The notes: generated by a model not told the origin, from the letters alone. A stretch of 64,000 nt of DNA from Polaribacter sp. SA4-12 (GCF_002163675.1 NZ_CP019334.1:1250001-1314000); one strand, 5' to 3'. Shown: positions 26,121-35,019, counted from the first letter of the stretch. Translations and numbers: made by a program.

Positions 26121-27527
26121 TTAAGCGTTAGGATTTAAAATTGTTCTAGGATCTGTAACAACTCCTTCTACTGCAGATGCTGCAGCAACTAAAGGTGATG
26201 CTAATAATGTTCTAGATCCTGGTCCTTGTCTTCCTTCGAAGTTTCTGTTTGATGTTGAAACAGATAATTTTCCTGCTGGAATTTTATCATCATTCATTGC
26301 CAAACAAGCCGAACAACCTGGTTCTCTTAAAACAAAACCTGCGTCTGTAATAATCTTATCTAAACCTTCTGCTTTTATTTGATCTACTACTTTATGAGAT
26401 CCTGGAACTAACCATGCTGTAACATTAGCAGCTTTTTGTCTTCCTTTTACAATAGAACAAAATCCTCTAAAATCTTCTATACGTCCGTTTGTACATGAAC
26501 CTAAAAATACAAAGTCAATAGGTTTACCAATCATAGAATCTCCTTCATTAAAAGACATATATCCTAAAGATTTTCTGTAAGTATCTACTCCACCTTCTAA
26601 ACTTTCTGCAGTAGGAATCGATTTTGTTACGCCCATTCCCATTCCTGGGTTTGTTCCATACGTAATCATTGGTTCAATATCTGATGCTTCGTAATTAAAT
26701 TCTACATCAAATTCTGCTCCTTCTTCTGTATAAAGAGTTTCCCAATATTTCATTGCGGTGTCCCAATCTGCTCCCTTAGGAGTTTGAGCACGACCTTCTA
26801 AATATTCGTAAGTTTTACTATCTGGAGCAATCATACCTCCACGTGCTCCCATCTCAATAGATAAGTTACACACAGTCATACGACCTTCCATAGACATGTC
26901 TTTAAAAACATCACCTGCATATTCAACAAAATATCCAGTTGCACCAGAAGTAGTTTGTTTTGCAATAATGTATAAAGCAACATCTTTAGGCGTTACACCT
27001 AAACCTAATTTTCCGTTTACGTTAATACGCATACTTTTAGGTTTCATTTGCATGATACATTGTGTAGACAATACCATTTCTACTTCAGAAGTACCGATAC
27101 CAAAAGCAATAGCACCAAAAGCACCATGAGTAGATGTATGAGAATCTCCACAAACAATTGTAGCTCCAGGTAACGTAATTCCGTTTTCTGGACCAACAAC
27201 GTGTACAATTCCGTTATTTACATCTCCTAAACCCCAGTGTGAAATACCGTGTTTAGCAGCGTTGTTTTCTAAAGCATCTAACTGATTTGCAGATAAAGGA
27301 TCTGCTACAGGTAAATGTTGATTTATTGTTGGTGTGTTGTGATCTGCCGTTGCGAATGTACGTGCAGGATATACAACACTGTTTCCTCTACTTTCTAATC
27401 CTAAAAAAGCTACAGGGCTTGTAACTTCGTGGATAAAATGACGGTCTATAAAAAACACATCTGGTCCGTCTTTAACCTGACGAACAACGTGTGAATCCCA
27501 TACTTTGTCAAATAATGTATTTGCCAT
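26121..27527 (-). CDS. leuC: 3-isopropylmalate dehydratase large subunit
   Basis: A 468-residue aconitase-family subunit carrying the 4Fe-4S cluster. Its cysteines are found in FLGSCTNGR and [29 protein letters not shown] and the C-terminal [14 protein letters not shown] are typical. It is the first gene of the leuCD-synthase-leuB operon. A 17-codon open frame with six Leu/Ile/Val residues ends about 12 bases before its ATG (27539-27592), but I cannot show that it is a leader peptide. Confidence 0.95.
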   Translation of the reverse strand: MANTLFDKVWDSHVVRQVKDGPDVFFIDRHFIHEVTSPVAFLGLESRGNSVVYPARTFATADHNTPTINQHLPVADPLSANQLDALENNAAKHGISHWGLGDVNNGIVHVVGPENGITLPGATIVCGDSHTSTHGAFGAIAFGIGTSEVEMVLSTQCIMQMKPKSMRINVNGKLGLGVTPKDVALYIIAKQTTSGATGYFVEYAGDVFKDMSMEGRMTVCNLSIEMGARGGMIAPDSKTYEYLEGRAQTPKGADWDTAMKYWETLYTEEGAEFDVEFNYEASDIEPMITYGTNPGMGMGVTKSIPTAESLEGGVDTYRKSLGYMSFNEGDSMIGKPIDFVFLGSCTNGRIEDFRGFCSIVKGRQKAANVTAWLVPGSHKVVDQIKAEGLDKIITDAGFVLREPGCSACLAMNDDKIPAGKLSVSTSNRNFEGRQGPGSRTLLASPLVAAASAVEGVVTDPRTILNPNA

Positions 27528-27801
27528 TTTTATATTCTTTAATTATTCAAATTATAATCAGTTACCAAAAATAAGATTTTATAGAGTTGCATTAGACTAA
27601 AAGCGTTTCGATACATTATACCCAACTCTCAAACACATTCTTATTGTATTGATATACAATTAATTAACTTACAAAAAAATACGATGTCTATTAATTTTAT
27701 GAAGTATTATTATTTTATAAAAACAGTATTTTTTATCTTACTTAAGAAATCAGTTTTACGATGAAGTCTCTCTATAATTTTTGAAATTTACCTTACTTTA
27801 C

Positions 27802-28449
27802 TTATAAAGCTTTGATTAAATCTAACGGAGTTTCTAAAATGAATTTTGCGCCACTAGCAGTTAACTCTTCTTTTGTTCTGTAACCCCAAACGACTCCTAT
27901 TGGATGCATACCTGCACTTTTAGCTGTTATCATATCTACATCTGTATCACCAACAAAAATGAAGTCTTCTACAGCTATTGCTGTCTTTTCACTAATTTCT
28001 AATGCAACTGTAGGATTTGGTTTTTTTAGCGCTTCTATTTTTAAACCAGCAACAACTTCAAAATTCCATTTAGGCATTACCTCTTTTACTACTTTCTTGG
28101 TTAATTCATCTGCCTTATTAGAAAATACTGCCAATTTTAATCCACGTGCCGTTAACTCATCTAATAAATCACTAATACCATCGTACATTTTGGTTTTTAC
28201 GGTACAGTTAACACGATATTCTACCATCATTTCATTAAAACAACGATTCACCCATTCTTCATTTTGATACTCTTTAGGCAAAGACTTAACAACAAGATCT
28301 CTAAGTCCATGCCCTATAAAACTCTGACAAGCTGCAACACTATGTGTAGGAAAACTATGTTGTTTTAATACTACATTTATTGCGCTTGTTAAATCTTCTA
28401 AAGAATTTACAAGTGTACCATCTAAATCAAAAATTACTCCTTTAAACAT
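27802..28449 (-). CDS. HAD-superfamily phosphatase (phosphoglycolate-phosphatase-like)
   Basis: A 215-residue haloacid-dehalogenase hydrolase with nucleophile motif DLDGTLVNS, motif II VFSNKA, the Lys motif LKKPNPTVAL and motif IV VGDTDVDMITAK. The alpha-helical cap (about 15-90) and overall length match Gph/PGP-type phosphatases. The substrate is probably 2-phosphoglycolate or another small phosphate ester. It stands alone, transcribed away from a repeat-rich spacer. Confidence 0.85.
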   Translation of the reverse strand: MFKGVIFDLDGTLVNSLEDLTSAINVVLKQHSFPTHSVAACQSFIGHGLRDLVVKSLPKEYQNEEWVNRCFNEMMVEYRVNCTVKTKMYDGISDLLDELTARGLKLAVFSNKADELTKKVVKEVMPKWNFEVVAGLKIEALKKPNPTVALEISEKTAIAVEDFIFVGDTDVDMITAKSAGMHPIGVVWGYRTKEELTASGAKFILETPLDLIKAL

Positions 28450-28559
28450 ATTCTATTTTGTTTTGCATTATACGCATTACAAATCTAAAAATTATTCTTG
28501 TTTTGAGGTATTTAATCTATTTAATTTTTCTAATTATAGTTGCTTTAGAAAGCTTTCTT

Positions 28560-29056
28560 AAGTATCAATAAGAAGTAGATATTTATTACTTTTCGATCTA
28601 TCTTTTCTATTGATAAATACTGAATCAAATTAAGTATGAACTTTAATAAAAATGTAGACGTGTTTTATTTCTCTTTATTCTTTTCCATTGATGAAAAGAA
28701 CCAAAAATCTAGACTTATTTTATTATTCTGAAATTCTACTTTTTATTTCATTCCCGTGTCCAGACCGCAAAAGCTCTTTGGACACTTGCCATTCCATCAA
28801 AAATTGAATTATTACGAATAGTAAAAGTATGTCGGGTTTAGTACAGAAATACTACACATCAATAAAGCTTTAAAAAAAATGTAGATCTGTTTTTTATTAT
28901 TCTTTATTCTTTTCCATTGATGAATACTGAATCAAGTTAAGCACAAGCTTCACCAAAAATCTAGACTTATTTATTTTTCTGAAATGCTACTTTTTATTGC
29001 ATAAAAATTGAATTCCTACGAATAATAAAAATAGGTCGGGTTTAGTGCAGAAGTTT
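28560..29056. repeat. Imperfect intergenic repeat units (group A)
   Basis: The 785-base spacer between the HAD and kinase genes holds at least two units with the core CTTTAATAAAAATGTAGACG (at 28641 and, degenerate, 28868), each ending near GGTCGGGTTTAG. The first contains GTGTCCA (28756) and TGGACAC (28779), a 7-bp inverted repeat. Closely similar units recur at 30243-30815 and 31540-31703. No coding frame is supported. Confidence 0.75.
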
Positions 29057-29106
29057 CCTAATAATTAATCTTTCAATCAAAATTTAAAAACTTCATTATA
29101 AATAAG

Positions 29107-29139
29107 AAACGAGTAAGCAATCTTATTACTTACTCGTTT
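29107..29139. terminator. Hairpin terminator downstream of the sugar kinase
   Basis: AAACGAGTAAG and CTTACTCGTTT form a perfect 11-bp stem with an 11-base loop. It lies about 95 bases past the kinase stop on the minus strand, with repeats in between. Confidence 0.55.
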
Positions 29140-29152
29140 ATTAGATTTGTAT

Positions 29153-29177
29153 GGATTCCCGTTTTCACGGGAATGAC
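29153..29177. repeat. REP-like palindrome
   Basis: GGATTCCCG TTTTCA CGGGAATGAC is a palindromic intergenic repeat. Its outer bases GGATTCC and GGAATGAC match the palindromes at 61750-61773 and 61867-61890, while the core differs. Confidence 0.6.
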
Positions 29178-29204
29178 AAACTATTATTTTAGTTTTAATT
29201 TTAA

Positions 29205-29232
29205 GGAGATTGCTTCGTTTCCTCGCAATGAC
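29205..29232. repeat. Dispersed repeat (GATTGCTTCG...CGCAATGAC type)
   Basis: The segment reads GGAGATTGCTTCG then CCTCGCAATGACA. An inverted, longer relative lies at 30824-30872 (CGTCATTACAAG ... ACGAAGCAATCT). Sequences of this type are widespread between genes in flavobacteria as I recall. Confidence 0.5.
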
Positions 29233-29234
29233 AA

Positions 29235-30155
29235 TTACAATTGTTTTAAAACAGCATCTATATTGTGCTTGTGTGCTAAATCTGATCCTTCGCTTAAAGT
29301 AGCCGAAACACCACAAGCAACTCCCCAACGTAACATATTTTTTGGAGTTTCATTTTTTACAATTCCGTAAATTAAACCTGCAACCATACTATCTCCTGCT
29401 CCAATGGTACTTTTTACAGAAATTACAGGTGCTTCAACATAATCTACGCCGTTTTTGTGCGCTATAAATGCGCCATCTTTTCCTAAAGAAACAACTACAT
29501 ATTGTGCAATATTATCAGCAACCATTTTTAAAGCAAAAGCTTCTTGTTCTTCTTTTGTTTGACTTTCTACGCCTGCTAAACGTGCCAATTCTTTTTGATT
29601 TGGTTTTATTAAAAACAACTCGTTTTTTAATACTTCGTTAAACACCGGTCCAGAAGTATCTACAATTACTTTTACTCCTTTAGCAGTTAATTGTTTTATT
29701 ATTTTAGAATAATAATTTACAGGCAATCCTTTTGGCAAACTTCCGCTAATTACAAAAATATCTCCATCGGCAACTTGCTCATTTACCAAGGCTTCTAATT
29801 GTTTCATTTCGCTTTCAGAAAACGAATCTGTTGGCATTCCAAACCTGTATTGTAAACCTGTTGCTGTATTAAAAATCGCAAAATTTTCTCGTGTCCAAAT
29901 AGAAATTGGTGTTGCATACACTTCTATATGTTGCTCTTGTAACAATTCTTTTAAATGTTCACCAGTTTTACCTCCATAAGGAAACACACAATGACTTTCT
30001 ATTGCTAATCTGTGTAAAACTCTCGAAATATTAATTCCCCCACCTCCTGGATGATACGTAATATCATCGCATTCTAACTTATCAAAAGGTATCATTTCTT
30101 TTACTGTAGCGCTTTTGTCTAAAGCAGGATTGATGGTAAGTGTAACTACTTTCAT
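29235..30155 (-). CDS. PfkB-family hexose-phosphate kinase (1-phosphofructokinase type)
   Basis: A 306-residue ribokinase-fold kinase close to 1-phosphofructokinase, tagatose-6-phosphate kinase and Pfk-2. It starts VVTLTINPALDKS, has HPGGGGINISRVL and ISGSLPKG near the substrate, LIKPNQKEL, and the catalytic base motif TIGAGDSMVAG. The phosphate-ester substrate cannot be told apart from sequence. No PTS or sugar transporter genes are nearby. It lies as a single gene between two repeat clusters, and its 3' end touches a dispersed repeat. Confidence 0.85.
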   Translation of the reverse strand: MKVVTLTINPALDKSATVKEMIPFDKLECDDITYHPGGGGINISRVLHRLAIESHCVFPYGGKTGEHLKELLQEQHIEVYATPISIWTRENFAIFNTATGLQYRFGMPTDSFSESEMKQLEALVNEQVADGDIFVISGSLPKGLPVNYYSKIIKQLTAKGVKVIVDTSGPVFNEVLKNELFLIKPNQKELARLAGVESQTKEEQEAFALKMVADNIAQYVVVSLGKDGAFIAHKNGVDYVEAPVISVKSTIGAGDSMVAGLIYGIVKNETPKNMLRWGVACGVSATLSEGSDLAHKHNIDAVLKQL

Positions 30156-30189
30156 TTTTCTTTTAATTTGTATTGTAAAGATAGTTTGA

Positions 30190-30815
30190 ATTTATCTTAT
30201 TTTCTTTTTGATTGATGAATATTGAATCAAATTTTACACAAACTTTTAATAAAAATATAGTCGTGTTTTTTATTATTCTTTATTCTTTTCCAATGACTGC
30301 TGCTGAAACAAGTTCAGCACAAAATAGTTGAGGACAAGCTTTGGATACTTGCCCTTCCGTAAAAATTGAATTATTACGAATAATAAAAGTAGGTCGGGTT
30401 TAGTATAGAACTTATATAAAACATTAAACCTTTAATAAAAATGTAGACGTGCTTTTATTCTTTATTCTTTTCCATTGATGAAAAGAACCAAAAATCTAGA
30501 CTTATTTTATTATTCTCAAATTCTACTTTTTATTTCATTCCCGTGTCCAGACCGCAAAAGCTCTTTGGACACTTGCCATTCCATAAAAATTGAATTTTTA
30601 CGAATAATAAAAGTAGGTCGGGTTTAGAACAGAACTACTATAAAGCATTAAACCTTTAATAAAAATGTAGACGTGCTTTTATTCTTTTTTCTTTTCCATT
30701 GATGAATACTGAAACAAGTTCAGCACAATCGAGTTGAGGACAAGCTTTGGATACTTGCCATTCCGTAAAAATTGAATTTTTAGAAAAGTATAAGTATGTC
30801 GGGTTAGCGCAGGAA
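30190..30815. repeat. Imperfect intergenic repeat units (group B)
   Basis: Three successive units with the TTTAATAAAAATGTAGACG core at about 30243, 30430 and 30654, so the period is 187 and then 224 bases. The second copy carries the same GTGTCCA/TGGACAC segment as group A and is nearly identical to it over about 115 bases. Units end near AGGTCGGGTTTAG. This fills most of the 988-base spacer before the 90-residue gene. Confidence 0.8.
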
Positions 30816-30866
30816 GTTTATTTCGTCATTACAAGGGTTTATGCTGAACTTGATTCAGTAACGAAG

Positions 30867-31092
30867 CAATCTTTTCTTTAGGTAACAAAACCAACAACTT
30901 ATAAACCGTTGTTTGTTGATAAAATAATCTTTAAAAAACTTTTTAAAAAACCGTTTATTTTACTATCTTTATGTACCACCAACTCTTTCTTTTTGCAATA
31001 AACGAATTTCTACTAAGAAATTATATTGTTATCATATTTTCCTATATATGGAAGATTTGAATAATAAAAAATATGTATGCAAACTAGCCTGC
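30867..31092. repeat. Duplicated leader block, copy 1
   Basis: This block, from CAATCTTTTCTTTA to AAACTAG, leads into the 90-residue hypothetical gene. It is repeated at 31704-31908. Shared landmarks are ACTTATAAACCGTTG, TTTATTTTACTATCTTTAT and CATATTTTCCT. The TATCTTTA element resembles a -7 promoter box. Confidence 0.75.
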
Positions 31093-31143
31093 TTTAACCA
31101 CTCATTAATAACCTGAATTATAAACATTTAAAACAAATATAAA

Positions 31144-31416
31144 ATGAGCGCAAAAAAGAAAGTGAAAGATCAAGACTCTTTAGTAACTGTTAATGTTGGA
31201 CTTTTATTAATAGAAATTAATAAGAAAGTTTCTCTAAACAAAATATATCTTCGATCTATATTAAAAAGACAGCTTGAAATAAAAGAGTTATTAAACAAAA
31301 CTCCCGAATCTGAAATAGATCCTTTAGTGCAAACTAAGCTAAAAAAATTAACCTTTAAGATTAAAGAATTTTCTGATAAAACGAACTCAGAGGAGTTAGA
31401 CCTTTTCTTGAATTAA
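31144..31416 (+). CDS. Hypothetical 90-residue protein
   Basis: I do not recognise this family. The protein is small, charged and probably all-helical: a lysine-rich start (SAKKKVKDQD), a hydrophobic helix (VNVGLLLIEINKKV), then basic and acidic helices to the end. No signal peptide or membrane segment is seen. It has its own leader block upstream, which is duplicated before the OLD-like nuclease gene, and a clear terminator downstream. It lies inside the repeat-rich accessory zone. Confidence 0.55.
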   Translation: MSAKKKVKDQDSLVTVNVGLLLIEINKKVSLNKIYLRSILKRQLEIKELLNKTPESEIDPLVQTKLKKLTFKIKEFSDKTNSEELDLFLN

Positions 31417-31423
31417 AAACCAT

Positions 31424-31466
31424 AAAACTCCTTTGAAGTTATTTAAACTTTAAAAGGAGTTTTTTA
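31424..31466 (+). terminator. Terminator after the 90-residue protein gene
   Basis: AAAACTCCTTT pairs with AAAAGGAGTTTT, with a further small inner stem in the loop, followed by T. Confidence 0.75.
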
Positions 31467-31539
31467 ATTTACCTTATTGTGATTGCTTTAGCATCCTTTT
31501 TTAAGATTCCTTAAAATGAAAATATGTTTCACTTTTGCG

Positions 31540-31703
31540 GTCTATCTTTTCTATTGATATATGCTAAAGTAAAAACAGCACAAACATTCATAAAATGTAG
31601 ACGTGTTTAGTACATAATTACTACACATCATTAAACCTTTAATAAAAAACACAAACGTGCTTTTTAGTATTCTTTATTCTTTTCCATTGACAGCTACTGA
31701 AAC
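31540..31703. repeat. Imperfect intergenic repeat units (group C)
   Basis: Further copies of the unit found at 28560-29056 and 30190-30815: AAAATGTAGACGTG at about 31592 and CCTTTAATAAAAAAC at about 31636, then TTCTTTATTCTTTTCCATTG. The copies are shorter and more worn. They lead directly into copy 2 of the leader block. Confidence 0.7.
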
Positions 31704-31908
31704 AATCTTTTCTTTAGACAACAAAACCTATAACTTATAAACCGTTGTTGTTGATAAGTTAATCTTTAACAAACTCTTTATTTTACTATCTTTATAGAGA
31801 CAAATTCTTCCTTTTTGCTATGAAAGAATTTCCACAAAATAAATGATATTATATTCATATTTTCCTGTAGATGGAGAATATGAGTAATTAAAGTATGTAT
31901 ATAAGCTA
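31704..31908. repeat. Duplicated leader block, copy 2
   Basis: Similar along its length to 30867-31092, including ACTTATAAACCGTTG, the TATCTTTA box and CATATTTTCCT. Similarity stops at AAGCTAG, exactly where the cassette core site GTTGTAG begins. The block could supply a promoter for the nuclease gene. Confidence 0.7.
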
Positions 31909-33780
31909 GTTGTAGTGCATTTGAGAAACGATGAAAATAAAGGACATTCACATATCAAAATTTCGGTCAGTAGAAAATGGAAAATTTCATTTTAATCAAA
32001 TAACTGGAATTGTCGGACAAAATAATTCGGGAAAGTCTGCGTTAATGCGCGCACTTAATTCATTTTTTAACCCAGATATTGAAATTCACAATTTTATAAA
32101 CGGAACTAACTTGTACTCACCTACAAGAGCAGTTCCCAGAATTATAATTGACTTTGAATCTGTACCAAATAAAGCAATTTATAATACTTTCTCTAACAAT
32201 GGAGAAATATGTATTAAACAAGAATTTAATAAGCAACGAAATAGATTAGAATATTCAGTAAAAAACAATGGAAGTTTTCAAATAGCAAGTGAAGATTTTG
32301 TAAAAGAACTATTTATAGATGTCCAATTCGTTTTAATACCAACTGAAAGAGGAGCAAAACATAAAGGTCAAGATGAAATAACAATTCTTAAAAGACTTTT
32401 AGACAACTTTTTCACAAATCATACAGCCAAAAGAGATACATTAAGCCCTAAAGTTAAAGATGCTTTTAAGTATTTCAAAAAGAATGCTCTTAGTAAAGTC
32501 TCTAAAGGAATTGAAGATATGTATCTTGCTAAGAAAGGTTTTAGTTTAGAAATTGACAGTCGATTTCCTTTAAATTATGAACTTTTTATTAATGACCTTG
32601 CCATAAAAATAGTTGAAGAAGGACAAAACTTCAAACTTGAAGAATGTGGAAGTGGAATACAAAGTTTAGTTGCTATTTCAATTTATAGATATTTAGCCAA
32701 ATTAAATCACACTAATTTTATAATTGGAATTGAAGAACCCGAAATAAATCTTCATCCTCAAGCACAAAAAGAATTAATTTTTGCACTTTTAGATGAAACA
32801 GATAATAATGATTTACAATTAATTTTCACAACTCACTCAACTGTATTAATAGATGAATTAGACCACACAAAAATTGTATTAGTAAGAAAGGAGAAAGATG
32901 AAAAAAGAAGTTTTAAAACTACAATACATCAATTAAATTCTCAGTTTTGGTCGAATTACAATTTACATACTTTACAATATGATAAATTTCACAAATTTAG
33001 AAATTCAGAATTCTTTTTTGCTAATCACGTAATTGTAACTGAAAGCCCTACTGATTCTGAAGTTTTCAGAAACCTTCTTAAATTAAAAGATGTTATCATT
33101 GAAAGAAACGGAATTTCTGTTCTTGAACTTAGTGGAATATCTTCTTTAAAATACGCTTTTTATCTTTTAAGAGATTTAAAGATTCCCAAAACAATGATAA
33201 TTGACAAAGATTTTTTCTTTGACTATCAAAATGGAAGTAAAGCAAATAGTCGTTATGCAAATGGTTTTTTCAACTATAAAAATACATTTAAGACAGAGAC
33301 ATTAATTTCTGAGATTTTAAACAATCAAACTAAAAGAACACAGATTGAAGGTTTATTAACATCAAATCATAGTCGCGCACTTGATTTAACTTTGGAATTT
33401 GACGTACTATGTATGAAATATAATATGGAAATGGATTTAGTTGCTTCAACAACTGCCAAAAATCTAATTTTTCAAAAACTAAATATTCCACAAGCAGATA
33501 GAAATACAAATAACCTTTTAACAAACTTTGAAGGTGGCTTAAAGAAATTAGAATTGCTTTTGTATGTTATTACAAATTTACCACATCAAAATTTACCGAA
33601 TTCATATAAGAGATTAATAAAGAGATTTAAGGAAATAACGAAATAAAAACGCACTACAACACCGTATATAATTTATTGCTAGTTCTAGCCTACTTACGAA
33701 AATCCTCGCGGATTTTCTATTCGGTTTTTATTTGCTAAATTACGTGCTTAACCACGCAACAAATCATATACAAAACGTTG
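31909..33780 (+). mobile_element. Integron-like gene cassette carrying an OLD-family nuclease
   Basis: The cassette starts with GTTGTAGTGC (31909-31918), 12 bases before the ATG. Its exact reverse complement GCACTACAAC (33651-33660) lies four bases past the stop codon and opens an attC-like structure. That structure ends in GTTGGGT (33777-33783), a perfect match to the integron core GTTRRRY. In integrons the first bases of a cassette are complementary to the inverse core of its own attC, as here. No integrase gene is in the window. Confidence 0.6.
31931..33646 (+). CDS. OLD-family ATP-dependent nuclease (AAA ATPase plus TOPRIM)
   Basis: A 571-residue protein. The N-terminal ABC/AAA ATPase begins ISKFRSVENGKF with Walker A GQNNSGKS, a signature-like EECGSGIQS, Walker B IIGIEEPEINLHP and the H-loop TTHSTVLI. 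A C-terminal TOPRIM region follows, with the acidic motif VIVTESPTDSEVF (about residue 370) and IDKDFFFDY (DxD). This order is that of OLD nucleases and of GajA from the Gabija defence system. No UvrD-like GajB partner or reverse transcriptase is adjacent, so it would be a class 1 stand-alone OLD. A role in phage defence is likely from family knowledge and from its cassette setting. Confidence 0.82.
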   Translation: MKIKDIHISKFRSVENGKFHFNQITGIVGQNNSGKSALMRALNSFFNPDIEIHNFINGTNLYSPTRAVPRIIIDFESVPNKAIYNTFSNNGEICIKQEFNKQRNRLEYSVKNNGSFQIASEDFVKELFIDVQFVLIPTERGAKHKGQDEITILKRLLDNFFTNHTAKRDTLSPKVKDAFKYFKKNALSKVSKGIEDMYLAKKGFSLEIDSRFPLNYELFINDLAIKIVEEGQNFKLEECGSGIQSLVAISIYRYLAKLNHTNFIIGIEEPEINLHPQAQKELIFALLDETDNNDLQLIFTTHSTVLIDELDHTKIVLVRKEKDEKRSFKTTIHQLNSQFWSNYNLHTLQYDKFHKFRNSEFFFANHVIVTESPTDSEVFRNLLKLKDVIIERNGISVLELSGISSLKYAFYLLRDLKIPKTMIIDKDFFFDYQNGSKANSRYANGFFNYKNTFKTETLISEILNNQTKRTQIEGLLTSNHSRALDLTLEFDVLCMKYNMEMDLVASTTAKNLIFQKLNIPQADRNTNNLLTNFEGGLKKLELLLYVITNLPHQNLPNSYKRLIKRFKEITK

Positions 33781-33783
33781 GGT
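33651..33783 (+). other. attC-like recombination site
   Basis: The outer arms GTATATAATTTATTGC and GCAACAAATCATATAC pair over 16 bp with two mismatches. They are preceded by CAAC and followed by GTTG. A perfect inner hairpin GAAAATCC-TCGC-GGATTTTC lies at 33698-33717. The 3' end matches GTTRRRY. The total of about 130 bases is within the attC size range. Confidence 0.6.
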
Positions 33784-33830
33784 AAAAGCTAAAAAAATCA
33801 CTCTGAATTTAATATTTTTAAAAAATAGAA

Positions 33831-34424
33831 ATGAAAAAAAGAAAAATATTCTTTAGCATATTAACCGCTCTTGTTTTAATGATATCAATATTCCTTTATA
33901 TGAATAGAGATAAATTTGTCTATGTAGGGTCAGTAAATATTATTGAAGTAGATTGTAGTAAAAAACGTCAAATTTTAAACGAAGTTTATGAAAGTGATCA
34001 AAGGATTAGAAAGTCAAATAAACTCATAAAATACGCTAAAGAAGATCACAAGAATCAAGAATTAGTAATTAGCATTATTGAAAAGTGTGGTATGCCAACA
34101 TTAAAGGAAGTAACTCAAAAACATATGACTGCAATATGGTTAGGGCTACAACATACTACTGAAAAGCATAGAAAAAAGTATTTTCCTCAGATAGAGAAAG
34201 CTGTAAAAAATGGAGATTTATCTAAACAGCAATATGCATTGATGAAAGATAGAATCTTAATGGATGAAGGTGAACCTCAAATATATGGTTCACAGATAAA
34301 AAACGGTAAATTGTATAAGTTAGAAAATCCTGAAACTGTAAACGAAAGAAGAAAGGAAATGGGAATGGGAACAATAGAGGATTATTTAAAGACTCATTTC
34401 AACATTGAGTTTAATCCGAATTAA
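33831..34424 (+). CDS. DUF6624-like membrane-anchored protein
   Basis: A 197-residue protein with an N-terminal membrane anchor (about residues 5-25) and a soluble domain. The domain pattern IIEKCGMP ... IWLGLQHTTEKH ... YFPQIEKAVKNGDLS ... LMKDRILMDEGEPQIYGSQ ... TVNERRKEMGMGTIEDYL matches my recollection of DUF6624. The function of that family is unknown. It begins about 50 bases after the attC-like site and could be the next cassette in a former array, although I find no attC after it. Confidence 0.6.
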   Translation: MKKRKIFFSILTALVLMISIFLYMNRDKFVYVGSVNIIEVDCSKKRQILNEVYESDQRIRKSNKLIKYAKEDHKNQELVISIIEKCGMPTLKEVTQKHMTAIWLGLQHTTEKHRKKYFPQIEKAVKNGDLSKQQYALMKDRILMDEGEPQIYGSQIKNGKLYKLENPETVNERRKEMGMGTIEDYLKTHFNIEFNPN

Positions 34425-34551
34425 AACCACGACACTTAAGACGTGTAAAAAAACGCTTAATTTTAACTTAATCAAAGTAGTAGCTTTTTTATTCTCTCCT
34501 ATTACCCATAACATAACAACATTCAAGTTATTACAAAAGACTCAAAAAACG

Positions 34552-35019
34552 ATGAACGAAAACAACATAAATGAAAACTCATTTGATGAATTTGAAACGA
34601 ATAAAAGAAGGAAAAAATTGCTTCCTTGGTGGATAAAAGTATTTTGCTGGATATTTATGATTTTTGGTCTTCTAGCTTTTGTTTGCTTACTCCTTGGCTT
34701 TACTAATATAAAACCATCTTTAGCATTTTATGGGTTTGAAACTAACGAACCTTTTTCAGTTATCGGAATGTTAGTAATTACAGTTGGAATCTTAAAAGGA
34801 ATTACCGCATTTTCTCTTTGGTTTGAAAAAGATTTTGCAATTAAACTTGGAAAAATAGATGCAATCGTCGGCATCATAATTTGCGCAATTTCAATGCTGA
34901 TTTTACCATACTTAAATGATGGCTTTAATATCCAAATTAGACTTGAACTAGCATTATTAATACCTTTTTTATTGAAACTAAATAAGATTGAAAAAGAATG
35001 GGAACGTATAACGAAATAA
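34552..35019 (+). CDS. Hypothetical four-helix membrane protein
   Basis: A 155-residue protein from the ATG at 34552. The open frame extends upstream into the preceding gene from a GTG, but that part has no protein-like character. A charged N-terminus (FDEFETNKRRKK) is followed by about four hydrophobic helices at roughly 27-50, 62-85, 95-115 and 122-145. I do not recognise a family. It is probably co-transcribed with the DUF6624-like gene and belongs to the accessory zone. Confidence 0.55.
   Translation: MNENNINENSFDEFETNKRRKKLLPWWIKVFCWIFMIFGLLAFVCLLLGFTNIKPSLAFYGFETNEPFSVIGMLVITVGILKGITAFSLWFEKDFAIKLGKIDAIVGIIICAISMLILPYLNDGFNIQIRLELALLIPFLLKLNKIEKEWERITK

Noticed and set aside
29077..29328. 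83-codon open frame on the minus strand
   Set aside because: It runs through two dispersed repeats and into the end of the kinase gene in another frame; its sequence is the usual translation of such repeats.
34405..34551. Upstream extension of the four-helix membrane protein
   Set aside because: It overlaps the end of the DUF6624-like gene, has no protein-like pattern, and a normal ATG exists at 34552.
34425..34551. Second attC site after the DUF6624-like gene
   Set aside because: The expected inverse core ACCCAAC is absent and no matching arms were found.
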